From Sulfitobacter sp. THAF37 (GTDB taxonomy: Bacteria; Pseudomonadota; Alphaproteobacteria; Rhodobacterales; Rhodobacteraceae): 64,000 nucleotides of DNA. Below, piece after piece: positions 48,196 through 57,255 of the stretch. Within the stretch, counting starts at the first letter, position 1. The number at the start of each line of letters is the position of its first letter. The stretch is taken from positions 2,553,501 to 2,617,500 of the forward strand of contig NZ_CP045372.1 of the NCBI RefSeq assembly GCF_009363555.1, in the 5' to 3' direction. Position numbers and translations under genes: made by a program. The notes under the pieces were generated by a model. The model made no database searches. It was given only the letters and a program-made list of their open reading frames with translations, and was not told the DNA's origin.

Positions 48196-48775
48196 CTGAA
48201 CGGCGAAACTAAAGGGGCACTTCGGTGCTCCTTTTTTTCTGTTCAGAAGGATGCGGGCTGACTCCGGCCTTTTCAAAGAAAAGGCCTCTGTCAGGGGAGA
48301 TCGCGTTTGAAGGGCAAACGCAATCGGAACGGCGAAACTAGAGGAGAGCTTCGGCTCTCCTTTTTTCTGTTCAGAAGGATGCGGGCTGACTCCGGCCTTT
48401 TGAAGGAAAAGGCCTCTGTCAGGGGAGATCGCGTTTGAAGGGCAAACGCAATCGGAACGGCGAAACTAAAGGGGCACTTCGGTGCTCCTTTTTTCTGTTC
48501 AGAAGGATGCGGGCTGACTCCGGCCTTTTGAAGGAAAAGGCCTCTGTCAGGGGAGATTGCGTTTTCAAGGCAAACGCAATCTGAACGGCGAAACTAAAGG
48601 GGCACTTCGGCTCTCCTTTTTTCTGTTCAGAAGGATGCGGGCTGACTCCGGCCTTTTGAAGGAAAAGGCCTCTGTCAGGGGAGATTGCGTTTTCAAGGCA
48701 AACGCAATCGGAACGGCGAAACTAGAGGAGAGCTTCGGCTCTCCATTTTTCTGTTCAGGCGGCTGCGGGCTGCCT
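48196..48775 (+). repeat. Tandem array of a 128-bp three-hairpin unit (4 full units plus an end hairpin)
   Basis: Five copies of a terminator-like hairpin are spaced exactly 128 bp apart (GTTCAG at 48241, 48369, 48497, 48625, 48753); the first unit has one extra T. Each unit has (1) an outer stem CTGAAC or GGAAC with GTTCAG, around GGGGCAC-TTCG-GTGCTCC or GGAGAGC-TTCG-GCTCTCC, then T5-T7; (2) CTGAC/GTCAG around GGCCTTTT/AAAAGGCC (48258-48294 in the first); (3) GCGTTTG/CAAACGC between GAT and ATC (48299-48325). No frame is kept between units because 128 is not a multiple of three. It could be tandem small RNAs (hairpins 2 and 3 ending at the next terminator), a terminator cluster, or a REP-like array; none is proven. 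Confidence 0.85.
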
Positions 48776-48819
48776 TTGTCCAACGCCTCACCGACATCCC
48801 GACATGCGCGCGCCCCCGG

Positions 48820-48870
48820 CTTCATTGTTCCGAAAATAACACCGGGGGTCCGGGGGCTGGCCCCCGGTCC
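48820..48870. repeat. Hairpin repeat at a convergent gene end (copy 2)
   Basis: TTCATTGTTCCGAAAATAAC followed by stem CCGGGGGC (48850-48857) / GCCCCCGG (48860-48867). Related to 21553-21610 and likewise immediately beyond the stop of a leftward gene, here the ECF sigma gene (stop at 48875). Confidence 0.65.
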
Positions 48871-48874
48871 GCGC

Positions 48875-49372
48875 TCACAGCAACTCCGTCACCGACCCCT
48901 CAAGCGCCATCTGCTGCCGCAGGCTCGCCCGGGCGCGCGCCAGCCGCGACATGACCGTACCCTGCGGCACCCGCAGCTTTGCCGCCAACACCTGAGGGCT
49001 TGTGTCGCCCGCCACGATCATTTCCATGCAGGCGCGCTGGTCGCGGGGCAGCCGCGCGATGGCGGCGCGCAGCTCCGCGCAGGCCAGCCGGGCCGGGCCT
49101 AGCGGCGCCGTCACCACCATGTCTTCGGTCAGTTCCTCGGTCCGGCGCGCGCCGCGCCAGCGGTACCGTGCGAGGTTGTGCAGCATGATCATCGCATAGC
49201 GGTCCGGCGCGTCGATCCGGGTGTCCTCCGCCAGCAGTTGCCACATCTTCAGCGCCACCTCCTGGGCCAGGTCCTCGGCCTCCTCGGCCGAGCGGGTCAG
49301 CCTGCGGGCACGGGCACGCAGGCGGGGCAACAGGGGGGAAAGCGCGCAGGGCGTCGCGGCTGTTTCTGTCAT
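48875..49372 (-). CDS. ECF-type RNA polymerase sigma factor
   Basis: A 165-residue sigma-70 family ECF protein. Region 2 is about 14-72 (SAEEAEDLAQEVALKMWQLL, YAMIMLHNLARYRWR) and region 4 about 96-158 (LPRDQRACMEMIVAGDTSPQVLAAKLRVPQGTVMSRLARARASL), the latter with the helix-turn-helix that binds the -35. The ATG at 49372 overlaps by ATGA the stop of a short open frame (see findings), so it may be translated with an upstream small peptide. No anti-sigma gene is visible. It diverges from an EF-hand protein gene. Confidence 0.9.
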   Translation of the reverse strand: MTETAATPCALSPLLPRLRARARRLTRSAEEAEDLAQEVALKMWQLLAEDTRIDAPDRYAMIMLHNLARYRWRGARRTEELTEDMVVTAPLGPARLACAELRAAIARLPRDQRACMEMIVAGDTSPQVLAAKLRVPQGTVMSRLARARASLRQQMALEGSVTELL

Positions 49373-49613
49373 CGGAATGCCTCATCTCGTTTTTTCCGCA
49401 GCATGCCCGCGCCCGCGGCAACAACCAATGCGGGTGTTTCCGCCGAGCCGCCGAACCACGGCTTTTTGGGCGGCGGCTTGCCCATGCGGCGGCGCCCGAT
49501 CGGCAGGGCTTCGCGCGTGGACGGACCGGCATGAACGCAAACCGCCCCTGCTGCATCTATCCCATCGAAGGCAGCAAGACCTTCGAACACAAACCGAAAA
49601 AAGGAAGTATCCC

Positions 49614-49871
49614 ATGACCAAGACAACCAAGTTCACCTTCGCCGCCCTGACCGCGCTGTGCATGCCCGCCTACGCGATGGCAACCGGCGTGGCCGAAATG
49701 GACACGAACGGCGACGGCCTGCTCAGCGTGACGGAAGTGCAGGCGGTCTACCCTGACATCACGGCAGAGCAGTTTTCGGCGATGGATCTGAACGCCGACG
49801 GCGCGCTGGACAAGGCAGAGCTTGTGTCCGCTCAGGAAGCCGGAATGATGCCCGCCAGCGAAGAGGGCTGA
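49614..49871 (+). CDS. Exported EF-hand protein
   Basis: An 85-residue protein with a signal peptide (MTKTTKFTFAALTALCMPAYAMA) and two calcium-binding EF-hand loops, DTNGDGLLSVTE (about 30-41) and DLNADGALDKAE (about 58-69). Both have the Asp-x-Asn-x-Asp-Gly spacing with acidic final residues, so calcium binding in the periplasm is expected. Its start has AAAGGAAG. It diverges from the ECF sigma gene with 241 bp between them and is a candidate target. Confidence 0.9.
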   Translation: MTKTTKFTFAALTALCMPAYAMATGVAEMDTNGDGLLSVTEVQAVYPDITAEQFSAMDLNADGALDKAELVSAQEAGMMPASEEG

Positions 49872-49926
49872 CGCCCACCCGAACAGGGGCATCCGGGGCG
49901 CGGCAGACCAAGGACCCCCATGCCCC

Positions 49927-49961
49927 GCAAGCCCGGTGCCGCGGCACCGGGCTTGCCGTTT
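49927..49961 (+). terminator. Terminator downstream of the EF-hand gene
   Basis: A perfect 14-bp stem, GCAAGCCCGGTGCC (49927-49940) with GGCACCGGGCTTGC (49943-49956), followed by CGTTT. Confidence 0.8.
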
Positions 49962-50390
49962 CCGCGCAGGGCGCGTCAGGCGGGCAGATGTTTCCTGACC
50001 CGCCGCCTCAGCGCCGCATCCGGCTCACCGTCTGCCCGGTGCCGAGGCAAGGCCCAGGCCCGCCAACACCTTTGGCACATCACCTTTGACCTGCGTTCGG
50101 CTGCAACCTCATCGAGGGCAGGACCTGCCGCTGCCGGCGCGTCCGGTCCCTTTGCGCCCGGGCCAAGCGTCTGCGACCCAGGCGGCGGCAGCAATTTTAT
50201 TGCGCGTTCAAAAGGTTCCCGGCATTTCTTGCCCTGCGCTGAAATTGGCCGACTGCAATCGCCCGGTTGCGCAGGTTCCGGCTCATCGCGACGGCGTGAG
50301 CAGACATCCGGCAACAAATGTCTATGTAGCGGGTTCATTCAACAGCCGCGTCTCGCGGGTGAAGAAAAGAGAAGTGCCAAGGAGCAGAAC
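49962..50390. other. 429-bp intergenic stretch before the outer-membrane protein gene
   Basis: I see no gene. It holds a small hairpin GCAAT-TTT-ATTGC (50191-50203) and, at the 3' end, the presumed promoter and leader of the outer-membrane protein gene (AAGGAG site at about 50379). A long in-frame extension of that gene into this stretch is not credible as coding. Confidence 0.6.
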
Positions 50391-50990
50391 ATGAAAAAGT
50401 TTACAAAGATCAGCGCAATGACACTGGCGGCAACGGCGGCCATGGGCAGCGCGGCCTACGCAGGCAACCTGGCTGAGCCGGTTGTGGAGGAACCCGTCTA
50501 TGCACCGGCCCCCGCACCGGTTGCCGTGTCCGACGACTGGACCGGCTTCTACACCGGTCTGCAGCTGGGCTATGCGGATGTCGACGGCCCCGGCGTGCTG
50601 GACGGCGACAACGGAACCTACGGTTTCCACGCCGGCTACGACTATGACTTCGGCGATTACGTGATCGGCGGCGAAGTGGACTACGACAAGACCGATGTCG
50701 ATCTGAACGGCGGCGCCGCGAATGTCGATTCGGTGGCACGCCTGAAGCTCAAGGGCGGCTATGACCTGGGCAACACGCTGATCTACGCGACAGCGGGTGC
50801 GGCACGCGCGGACACGTCCGTGGGTGACGAAACCGGTCCCTTTGCCGGTGTCGGTGCGACCTACAAGATCACCGACAGCTACACCGTCGGTGCCGAACTG
50901 CTGCACCACAAGTTCGATGACCTTGGCGGTGTCGCAGGCGCGGACGCGGATGCAACCACCTTCACGGTGCGCGGTTCGCTGCGCTTCTGA
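50391..50990 (+). CDS. Outer-membrane beta-barrel protein (OmpA-like transmembrane/porin-like)
   Basis: A 199-residue protein with a signal peptide (MKKFTKISAMTLAATAAMGSAAYA) and a short Pro-Ala linker (about 31-46), then an eight-strand-like barrel with alternating residues (WTGFYTGLQLGYADV, YGFHAGYDYDFGDYVIGGEVDY). It ends in a C-terminal Phe (RGSLRF), the usual barrel assembly signal for the Bam machinery. Role in adhesion or envelope stability is inference. A strong terminator follows. Confidence 0.9.
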   Translation: MKKFTKISAMTLAATAAMGSAAYAGNLAEPVVEEPVYAPAPAPVAVSDDWTGFYTGLQLGYADVDGPGVLDGDNGTYGFHAGYDYDFGDYVIGGEVDYDKTDVDLNGGAANVDSVARLKLKGGYDLGNTLIYATAGAARADTSVGDETGPFAGVGATYKITDSYTVGAELLHHKFDDLGGVAGADADATTFTVRGSLRF

Positions 50991-51003
50991 TTGGTGAACG
51001 CCT

Positions 51004-51040
51004 AAAAAAAGGGCCGGGGTGGTATCACCCCGGCCTTTTT
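51004..51040. terminator. Terminator of the outer-membrane protein gene
   Basis: Stem GGCCGGGGTG (51012-51021) / CACCCCGGCC (51026-51035), GTAT loop, T5, and an A7 run in front, so it also works for the leftward aminotransferase gene that ends at 51072. Confidence 0.9.
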
Positions 51041-51071
51041 CGTGGGCGACGATCTGGTGTTCGCCTTGGCC

Positions 51072-52250
51072 TCAGGCCGCCTTGGCCCGATCCCGTGCGA
51101 AAGCGCAGAGCGTCTGCAGCGCCTCGGCAAAGCGGGTGTCGTCCACCGTCATTGCAACCCGCAGATGTCCGGCGGCGGCGGCGCCAAAGCTCTCGCCCGG
51201 CATCACCGCGATGTGATGCGTCTCAAGCAGCGCGTCGGCAAAGGCTTCGCCGCTCAACCCGGTGCTGCGCACATCCAGCATCAGGTACATCGCACCGTCC
51301 GATGGCACCAGCGTCACCGCATTCTGTCCGGCCAGGATATCATGCGCCAGCGCGCGGCGGCGGCGGAAGGGTTCGCCGATTTCGGCTTCGAAGGCCTCCC
51401 CCTGATCAAGCGCAAAGACGGCAGCATCCTGGATGAACCCCGGCACGCCGTAGGTGGTGTGCGTCGCGAGGTTGGTCAGGTGCTCGATCATCTCGACCGG
51501 GCCGACGATCCAGCCGCAGCGCGAGCCTGTCATGGCGTGGGATTTCGACATGGAGCCGATCACCAGCGTCCGCTCCGCCATGCCCGGCAGCGCGCGGGGG
51601 CTGATGTGTTCGCCCGCCCAGACCTGCGTGTCATAGACCTCGTCCGAGATCAGCCACAGGCCATGCGCTGTGCAGACCTGCGCGATCCCCTCCAGCGTTT
51701 CGCGGGTATAGACCACGCCGGTGGGGTTGTTGGGCGAATTGATCAGCAGGGATTTCGCCCCGTCTGCCACTGCCGCGATGTCCGCGGCGCGGGGCTGGAA
51801 CCCCGCGTCGGGGCGCGCGGCCACCGCCAGCGGTTCGGCCCCGGCACCCCGGATCGTGCCGGGGTAGGTGGCATAATAGGGGTCGATGAAAAGCGCGGTA
51901 TCGCCCGCGTCGCAACAGGCCACGTGGGTCGCGTAAAGCCCCGCCTGACCGCCCGGTGTTACCATCACGTTCTCGCGCGTTGTCGGCACGCCCGTCCGCC
52001 GCGTGACCCGGGCGGCGACGCGGTCGCGCAACGACGCGGTGCCCGGGACGGCGGCATAGCCGGTATGCCCCTCCATCGCCGCGCGGTGCATGTCCTGAAG
52101 GATCGGGGCCGCGGTGCGGATGTCGTGTTCGCCGATGGTCAGTTCTGTCACCGGCGTGCCCTCCGCGATCATCCGGCGCGCCTTGGAAAAAACGCCCCAG
52201 CCGTCCGATCCTCCACCCAGGATGTGGCTGATGCGATGTGATGCCTGCAT
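51072..52250 (-). CDS. PLP-dependent aminotransferase class I/II
   Basis: A 392-residue fold-type I aminotransferase. Visible are VTPGGQAGLYATH (about 97-109), INSPNNPTGVVY (about 172-183), DEVYD, and the PLP lysine in SMSKSHAMTGSRCGW. It ends in a substrate carboxylate Arg (HLRVAM). Substrate unknown. The ATG at 52250 follows GGAGACATCC; an upstream in-frame extension of 35 codons lacks a ribosome site. It shares a bidirectional terminator with the convergent outer-membrane protein gene. Confidence 0.87.
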   Translation of the reverse strand: MQASHRISHILGGGSDGWGVFSKARRMIAEGTPVTELTIGEHDIRTAAPILQDMHRAAMEGHTGYAAVPGTASLRDRVAARVTRRTGVPTTRENVMVTPGGQAGLYATHVACCDAGDTALFIDPYYATYPGTIRGAGAEPLAVAARPDAGFQPRAADIAAVADGAKSLLINSPNNPTGVVYTRETLEGIAQVCTAHGLWLISDEVYDTQVWAGEHISPRALPGMAERTLVIGSMSKSHAMTGSRCGWIVGPVEMIEHLTNLATHTTYGVPGFIQDAAVFALDQGEAFEAEIGEPFRRRRALAHDILAGQNAVTLVPSDGAMYLMLDVRSTGLSGEAFADALLETHHIAVMPGESFGAAAAGHLRVAMTVDDTRFAEALQTLCAFARDRAKAA

Positions 52251-52522
52251 GGGATGTCTCCTTTGATTGTCGCGCACCTTGTGTCCCATTGCGCGCGCCC
52301 GGACGCGTTCAATGGCGCGGGCAGGGGCGCAGAGCCGGAGGGGTTTGTCAATCAATCAGCCTTGACCTGGGACCCGCTTGGGCGTACCCCATCGCCATGA
52401 CCACGATGACCTGCACCACGCGCATCATTATTACCTGCTGAGAATTCTCGCGGGCGTGCTCATGTCGTTTTCATTCTGAACCAGATGTGGCATCCCGCGC
52501 CAGACCTGGCCGAGGACGACCA

Positions 52523-53908
52523 ATGACCACCATCAGACTGTACAACACCAAGACCCGCAAGCGCGAGGAATTCGTCCCGATTTCCGCCGATGACGTGCGG
52601 ATGTATGTCTGCGGCCCCACGGTCTATGACCGCGCGCACATCGGCAACGCCCGCCCCGTGATCGTGTTTGATCTGCTCTACCGGCTGCTGCGGTACGTCT
52701 ACGGCCCGGCGCATGTCAGCTACGTGCGCAATTTCACGGATGTGGACGACAAGATCAACGCGCGGGCAGCAGAAAGCGGGCGGCCGATCGGGGATATCAC
52801 TTCCGAAACGACGCGCTGGTTTCTGGACGACATGGCGGCGGTGGGCGCGCTGGAGCCATCGCTGAAGGGCGAAGCGCACGACCGCGCCATGCCCCGCGCC
52901 ACCGCCTATATCGGCGAGATGATCGCGATGATCGAGGATCTGATCGCGCGTGATCATGCCTATGCCGCCGAAGGCCACGTGCTGTTCCGGGTCCGGTCCT
53001 ATGACGCCTACGGCGCGCTGTCGGGCCGGTCGGTGGACGACATGATCGCCGGGGCACGGGTCGAAGTCGCGCCCTACAAGGAAGACCCGCTCGACTTCGT
53101 CCTGTGGAAGCCTTCGGATGCGGACACGCCGGGCTGGGACAGCCCCTGGGGCCGGGGCCGCCCCGGCTGGCACATCGAATGCTCCGCCATGGCCGATGCC
53201 CTGCTGGGCGATACCTTCGACATCCACGGCGGCGGCAACGACCTGACCTTTCCGCACCATGAAAACGAGATTGCCCAGTCGACCTGCGCGGGCCACGGCT
53301 TTGCCAATGTCTGGATGCACAACGAGATGTTGCAGGTCGAGGGGCGCAAGATGTCCAAGTCGCTGGGCAACTTCTTTACCCTGCATGATCTGCTTGAGCA
53401 GGGCGTGCCGGGCGAGGTGATCCGCTTTGTCTTTCTGTCCACGCACTACCGCAAGCCGATGGACTGGACCGACAAGAAGCGCGAGGAGGCCGAGCGCGTG
53501 CTGCGCAAATGGTACACCCAGGTCGCCGGCGCACAGACCAGCCAACCGCCGCAGGAGGCGGTCGATCTGCTGGCCGACGATCTGAACACCCACGGGGTGC
53601 TGACCCTGTGCCACCGGCTGTCTGGCGACAACGACATCGAGGGGCTGCGCGGCACCCTGACGCTGCTGGGCCTGCTGGCGGGCCAGATCCCCGACTGGGC
53701 GGTGGAACAGGCGTTCGACCTGACCGATGTTGAAGCCTTCCTCAGCGATGCGCGGGTGACTGCGATGGAAACCAAGGATTTCGCCGAGGTGGACCGGATC
53801 AAGAAGGCGCTGACCGATCTGGGGATCGAAGTGCAGATGGGCAAGGACGGGGTCAAGCTGAAGGCGCCGCCGGGCTTTGACGGCACAGGTCTGGACGGTG
53901 TGCTGTGA
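52523..53908 (+). CDS. cysS: Cysteinyl-tRNA synthetase
   Basis: A 461-residue class I aminoacyl-tRNA synthetase. It has Cys30 for zinc binding ([10 protein letters not shown]), the HIGN motif at 39-42, the HIECSAM segment, [10 protein letters not shown] with two His, and KMSKS (about 274-278). It is the first gene of a rightward overlapping run; its TGA overlaps the GTG start of cimA (GTGA). Confidence 0.97.
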   Translation: MTTIRLYNTKTRKREEFVPISADDVRMYVCGPTVYDRAHIGNARPVIVFDLLYRLLRYVYGPAHVSYVRNFTDVDDKINARAAESGRPIGDITSETTRWFLDDMAAVGALEPSLKGEAHDRAMPRATAYIGEMIAMIEDLIARDHAYAAEGHVLFRVRSYDAYGALSGRSVDDMIAGARVEVAPYKEDPLDFVLWKPSDADTPGWDSPWGRGRPGWHIECSAMADALLGDTFDIHGGGNDLTFPHHENEIAQSTCAGHGFANVWMHNEMLQVEGRKMSKSLGNFFTLHDLLEQGVPGEVIRFVFLSTHYRKPMDWTDKKREEAERVLRKWYTQVAGAQTSQPPQEAVDLLADDLNTHGVLTLCHRLSGDNDIEGLRGTLTLLGLLAGQIPDWAVEQAFDLTDVEAFLSDARVTAMETKDFAEVDRIKKALTDLGIEVQMGKDGVKLKAPPGFDGTGLDGVL

Positions 53909-55542
53909 GCGCGCCCGCCGGGAAGGACCGTCTCTATATCTACGATACCACCCTGCGCGACGGGCAGCAGACGCAGGATGTGCAGTTCTCGACGGATGAG
54001 AAACAGCAGATCGCCCGTGCGCTGGACGCGCTGGGGGTGGATTACATCGAAGGGGGCTGGCCCGGTGCGAACCCCACCGACAACGCCTTTTTCGATGCGG
54101 CACCCAAGACACGGGCCAGGATGACCGCCTTTGGCATGACCAAGCGGCTGGGCATCTCGGCGCAGAACGACGATGTGCTGGCGGCGGTGATGAACGCGGG
54201 AACGGCCAGCGTCTGTCTGGTGGGCAAGAGCCATGAATTCCACGTCACCCGCGCGCTTGGCATCACGCTGGACGAAAACCTGACGCTGCTGCGCGACAGC
54301 GTGGCCCACCTGGTGGCTTCGGGCCGCGAGGCGCTGTTTGACGCCGAACACTTCTTCGACGGGTACAAGGCAAACCCGGACTATGCCCTGTCCTGCCTGC
54401 GCACCGTGCTGGACGCCGGGGCGCGCTGGATCGTGCTGTGCGATACCAATGGCGGCACCCTGCCGGTAGAGGTGGGCCGGATCACCGCCGAGGTGATCGC
54501 GGCGGGCATCCCCGGCGACCGTCTGGGCATTCACACCCATGACGACACCGACAACGCGGTGGCCTGCACCCTGGCCGCCGTGGACGCGGGCGCGCGCCAG
54601 ATCCAGGGCACGCTGAACGGGCTGGGCGAACGCTGCGGCAACGCCAACCTGACGGCGCTGATCCCGATCCTGATGCTCAAGGAACCCTATGCCAGCCGGT
54701 ACGAGACCGGCATCACCCCTGCGGCGCTCAAGACGCTCACACGCACCAGCCGGATGCTGGACGAGATCCTCAACCGCGTGCCGCAGAAACAGGCCGCCTT
54801 TGTCGGGGCGTCGGCCTTTGCGCACAAGGCGGGGCTGCATGCCAGCGCGATCCTGAAGGACCCCAGCACCTACGAACACATCGAACCGGCGACCGTGGGC
54901 AACAGCCGCATCATCCCGATGTCGAACCAGGCGGGCCAGTCCAACCTGCGCCGCCGTCTGGCGGAGGCGGGGCTGAACGTGGCCAAGGGCGATCCGGCGC
55001 TTGCGCGGATCCTCGAAGAGGTCAAGGCGCGCGAGGCGCTGGGATATGCCTATGACACGGCGCAGGCCAGTTTCGAACTGCTGGCGCGCGACGCACTGGG
55101 CCAGATGCCGGACCTTTTCGAAGTCAAACGCTACCGTGTCACGGTCGAACGGCGCAAGAACAAGTACAACAGGATGGTCTCTGTCTCTGAGGCCGTTGTG
55201 GTGATCAAGGTCGATGGCGAAAAACGCCTGTCGGTCAGCGAATCGATGGACGAGGACGGCAACGACCGCGGCCCGGTCAATGCGCTGTCCAAGGCGCTGG
55301 CCAAGGATCTGGGGCAATATTCGGCGCTGATCGAAGACATGCGCCTGATCGACTTCAAGGTGCGCATCACCCAGGGCGGCACCGAGGCCGTGACCCGCGT
55401 GATCATCGACAGCGAGGACGGGCAGGGCAACCGCTGGTCCACCGTGGGGGTCAGCGCCAACATCGTTGACGCCAGTTTCGAGGCGCTGCTGGACGCGATC
55501 CGCTGGAAGCTTATCCGTGACCTGAAAGACCAGCAGGCATGA
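53905..55542 (+). CDS. cimA: (R)-citramalate synthase
   Basis: A 545-residue HMGL-like enzyme condensing pyruvate with acetyl-CoA to citramalate, giving a threonine-independent route to isoleucine. It has the TIM-barrel start [13 protein letters not shown] (13-25), the [11 protein letters not shown] metal motif (about 212-222), [12 protein letters not shown], and a long C-terminal regulatory domain (about 410-540) as in the CimA/LeuA class. The length fits CimA rather than 2-isopropylmalate synthase. The start is GTG overlapping cysS, and the stop overlaps the hydrolase start as ATGA. Confidence 0.93.
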   Translation: MSAPAGKDRLYIYDTTLRDGQQTQDVQFSTDEKQQIARALDALGVDYIEGGWPGANPTDNAFFDAAPKTRARMTAFGMTKRLGISAQNDDVLAAVMNAGTASVCLVGKSHEFHVTRALGITLDENLTLLRDSVAHLVASGREALFDAEHFFDGYKANPDYALSCLRTVLDAGARWIVLCDTNGGTLPVEVGRITAEVIAAGIPGDRLGIHTHDDTDNAVACTLAAVDAGARQIQGTLNGLGERCGNANLTALIPILMLKEPYASRYETGITPAALKTLTRTSRMLDEILNRVPQKQAAFVGASAFAHKAGLHASAILKDPSTYEHIEPATVGNSRIIPMSNQAGQSNLRRRLAEAGLNVAKGDPALARILEEVKAREALGYAYDTAQASFELLARDALGQMPDLFEVKRYRVTVERRKNKYNRMVSVSEAVVVIKVDGEKRLSVSESMDEDGNDRGPVNALSKALAKDLGQYSALIEDMRLIDFKVRITQGGTEAVTRVIIDSEDGQGNRWSTVGVSANIVDASFEALLDAIRWKLIRDLKDQQA

Positions 55543-56519
55543 TCTTTACGGTCCTCAAATTCGTCGCGATTTCGGTTGCGATCACCGGCGCGATTGCCCT
55601 GATCCTGATCGCGTCCCAGCGGCCCGGTCCGCGCGGCGGGGCGGCGGGACTTGATTTCAGCGGGCCGCTGTCGGCGGCAGGCGCGGCTGCGCAGCCGCAG
55701 GAAACACTCCCCCTGCGCGACGGGTTCGAGATGCAGCTCCGGTCCTACGACAGCGGGCGCGAGGGCGCGCCCTTGCTGGTGCTGGTCCACGGGTCGGGCT
55801 GGCACGGGTTGCAGTTCGACCGCCTTGCACGCCGATTGTCGGCGCGGGCGGACGTGCTGGTGCCCGATCTGCGCGGGCACGGGGCGGAACCGGGCAGGCG
55901 GGGCGATCTGGACTATATCGGACAGTTCGAGGATGACCTGGCCGATCTCATCGCGGCGCGCCGAAGGCCGGGACAGAAGATCGTTCTGGGCGGCCATTCC
56001 TCTGGCGGGGGGCTTGTGGTGCGCTTTGCCGGGGGCCCGCATGGCCAGATGCTCGACGGGGCGGTGCTGCTGGCGCCGTTCCTGAAACACGATGCCCCGC
56101 CCACGCGGCCTAACTCCGGCGGCTGGGCGCAGCCGCTGACCCGGCGGCTGATCGGGTTGAGCATGCTGAACGCGGCGGGCATTTCGGCGCTGAACCATCT
56201 TGCCGTGATTCAGTTCAACATCCCGCAGGAGGTGCTGGACGGACCGCTGGGCCGTACAGCGACAACCGCCTATTCCTACCGGCTGAATACATCCTACGCG
56301 CCGCGCGGCGATTACCTGGCCGACGTAAAGGCGCTTCCGCCGTTCCTGCTGGTGGCGGGCACGGCGGACGAAGCCTTTGACGCCGCCGCCTACCAACCCA
56401 CGATGGAGACGGCGACGGACAGGGGCCGCTACCTGCTGGTCCCCGATATTGGCCATCTGGATATCGTCGACGCCCCGGAAACCGCCGCCGCCATAGAGGA
56501 CTTTCTCGATGCACTCTGA
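55539..56519 (+). CDS. Membrane-anchored alpha/beta hydrolase
   Basis: A 326-residue alpha/beta hydrolase with an N-terminal helix (about 5-26, acting as an anchor or signal). The nucleophile elbow is GHSSGGG, preceded by HGSGWHGLQF as oxyanion-hole region; the likely acid and His are near TADEAFD and DIGHLD. The substrate is unknown. It overlaps cimA by 4 bp and the methyltransferase by 11 bp, so it is co-translated in the run. Confidence 0.86.
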   Translation: MIFTVLKFVAISVAITGAIALILIASQRPGPRGGAAGLDFSGPLSAAGAAAQPQETLPLRDGFEMQLRSYDSGREGAPLLVLVHGSGWHGLQFDRLARRLSARADVLVPDLRGHGAEPGRRGDLDYIGQFEDDLADLIAARRRPGQKIVLGGHSSGGGLVVRFAGGPHGQMLDGAVLLAPFLKHDAPPTRPNSGGWAQPLTRRLIGLSMLNAAGISALNHLAVIQFNIPQEVLDGPLGRTATTAYSYRLNTSYAPRGDYLADVKALPPFLLVAGTADEAFDAAAYQPTMETATDRGRYLLVPDIGHLDIVDAPETAAAIEDFLDAL

Positions 56520-57255
56520 CGACATGACCGCGTTTTTCCAGCTGCACCGCGACCTGCCGCGCGAAGGGCCGGGCGAGGCGGCGGATGTCGCCTGGGCCGC
56601 CGCGCGGGCCGATCTGCCGCCGAACGCCCGGATGGCGGATGTGGCCTGTGGCCCCGGCGGCGACATCGCCGCCCTGCTAAAGGCCGCGCCGGACGGGCAT
56701 GTGACCGCGCTGGACAAGACCGCGCATTTCGTGGACGCGGCCCGTGCGCGCTGGCAGGACGATCCGCGCGTGACGCTGCTGCGCGCCGATATGGCCGCGA
56801 TCCACAACGACTATGATTTCATCTGGTGCGCGGGCGCGGTCTATTTCATCGGTGTGACAGAGGCGCTGACCGCCTGGCGCAAGGCGATACGCCCCGGCGG
56901 AATGGTCGCCTTTTCCGAGGCCTGCTGGTTCACCGAAACACCCACGGCCAGGGCAGAGGCGTTGTGGCGGCAGCACCCCGCGATGACCGATGCCGATGGC
57001 ATCGCCGCCCGGGTTGCGGCGGCGGGCTACGAGACGGTGGCGATCCGCAGGTTGTCGAACGCCGCCTGGGAAGGCTACTTCGGGCCCATCGAGGCGCGCA
57101 TCGCGGCCCTGCGCCCCAATGCCGACGCGGCCCTTGCCGCGGTGCTGGACGAGGCGGAGGAAGAGGCCGCCTGCTGGCGCGCGCACAGTGACGAATTCGG
57201 CTATCTTCTCAGCCTCGTGCGGCCATTGGCCAAACCGGCGCCCGCGGGCCGCTGA
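56509..57255 (+). CDS. Class I SAM-dependent methyltransferase
   Basis: A 248-residue methyltransferase. Motif I is ADVACGPGGDIAALL (about 44-58), the acidic ribose-binding residue follows in TALDKTAHFVDAARARW, and DFIWCAGAVYFIG with IRPGGMVAFSEACW are motifs III and IV. Acceptor not known. Overlap of 11 bp with the hydrolase and 1 bp with the next gene (TGATG). Confidence 0.88.
   Translation: MHSDDMTAFFQLHRDLPREGPGEAADVAWAAARADLPPNARMADVACGPGGDIAALLKAAPDGHVTALDKTAHFVDAARARWQDDPRVTLLRADMAAIHNDYDFIWCAGAVYFIGVTEALTAWRKAIRPGGMVAFSEACWFTETPTARAEALWRQHPAMTDADGIAARVAAAGYETVAIRRLSNAAWEGYFGPIEARIAALRPNADAALAAVLDEAEEEAACWRAHSDEFGYLLSLVRPLAKPAPAGR

Noticed and set aside
48557..49102. A 181-residue plus-strand frame through the hairpin array into the sigma gene
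   Set aside because: The 128-bp unit shifts the frame at every repeat and the last part is antisense to the ECF sigma gene.
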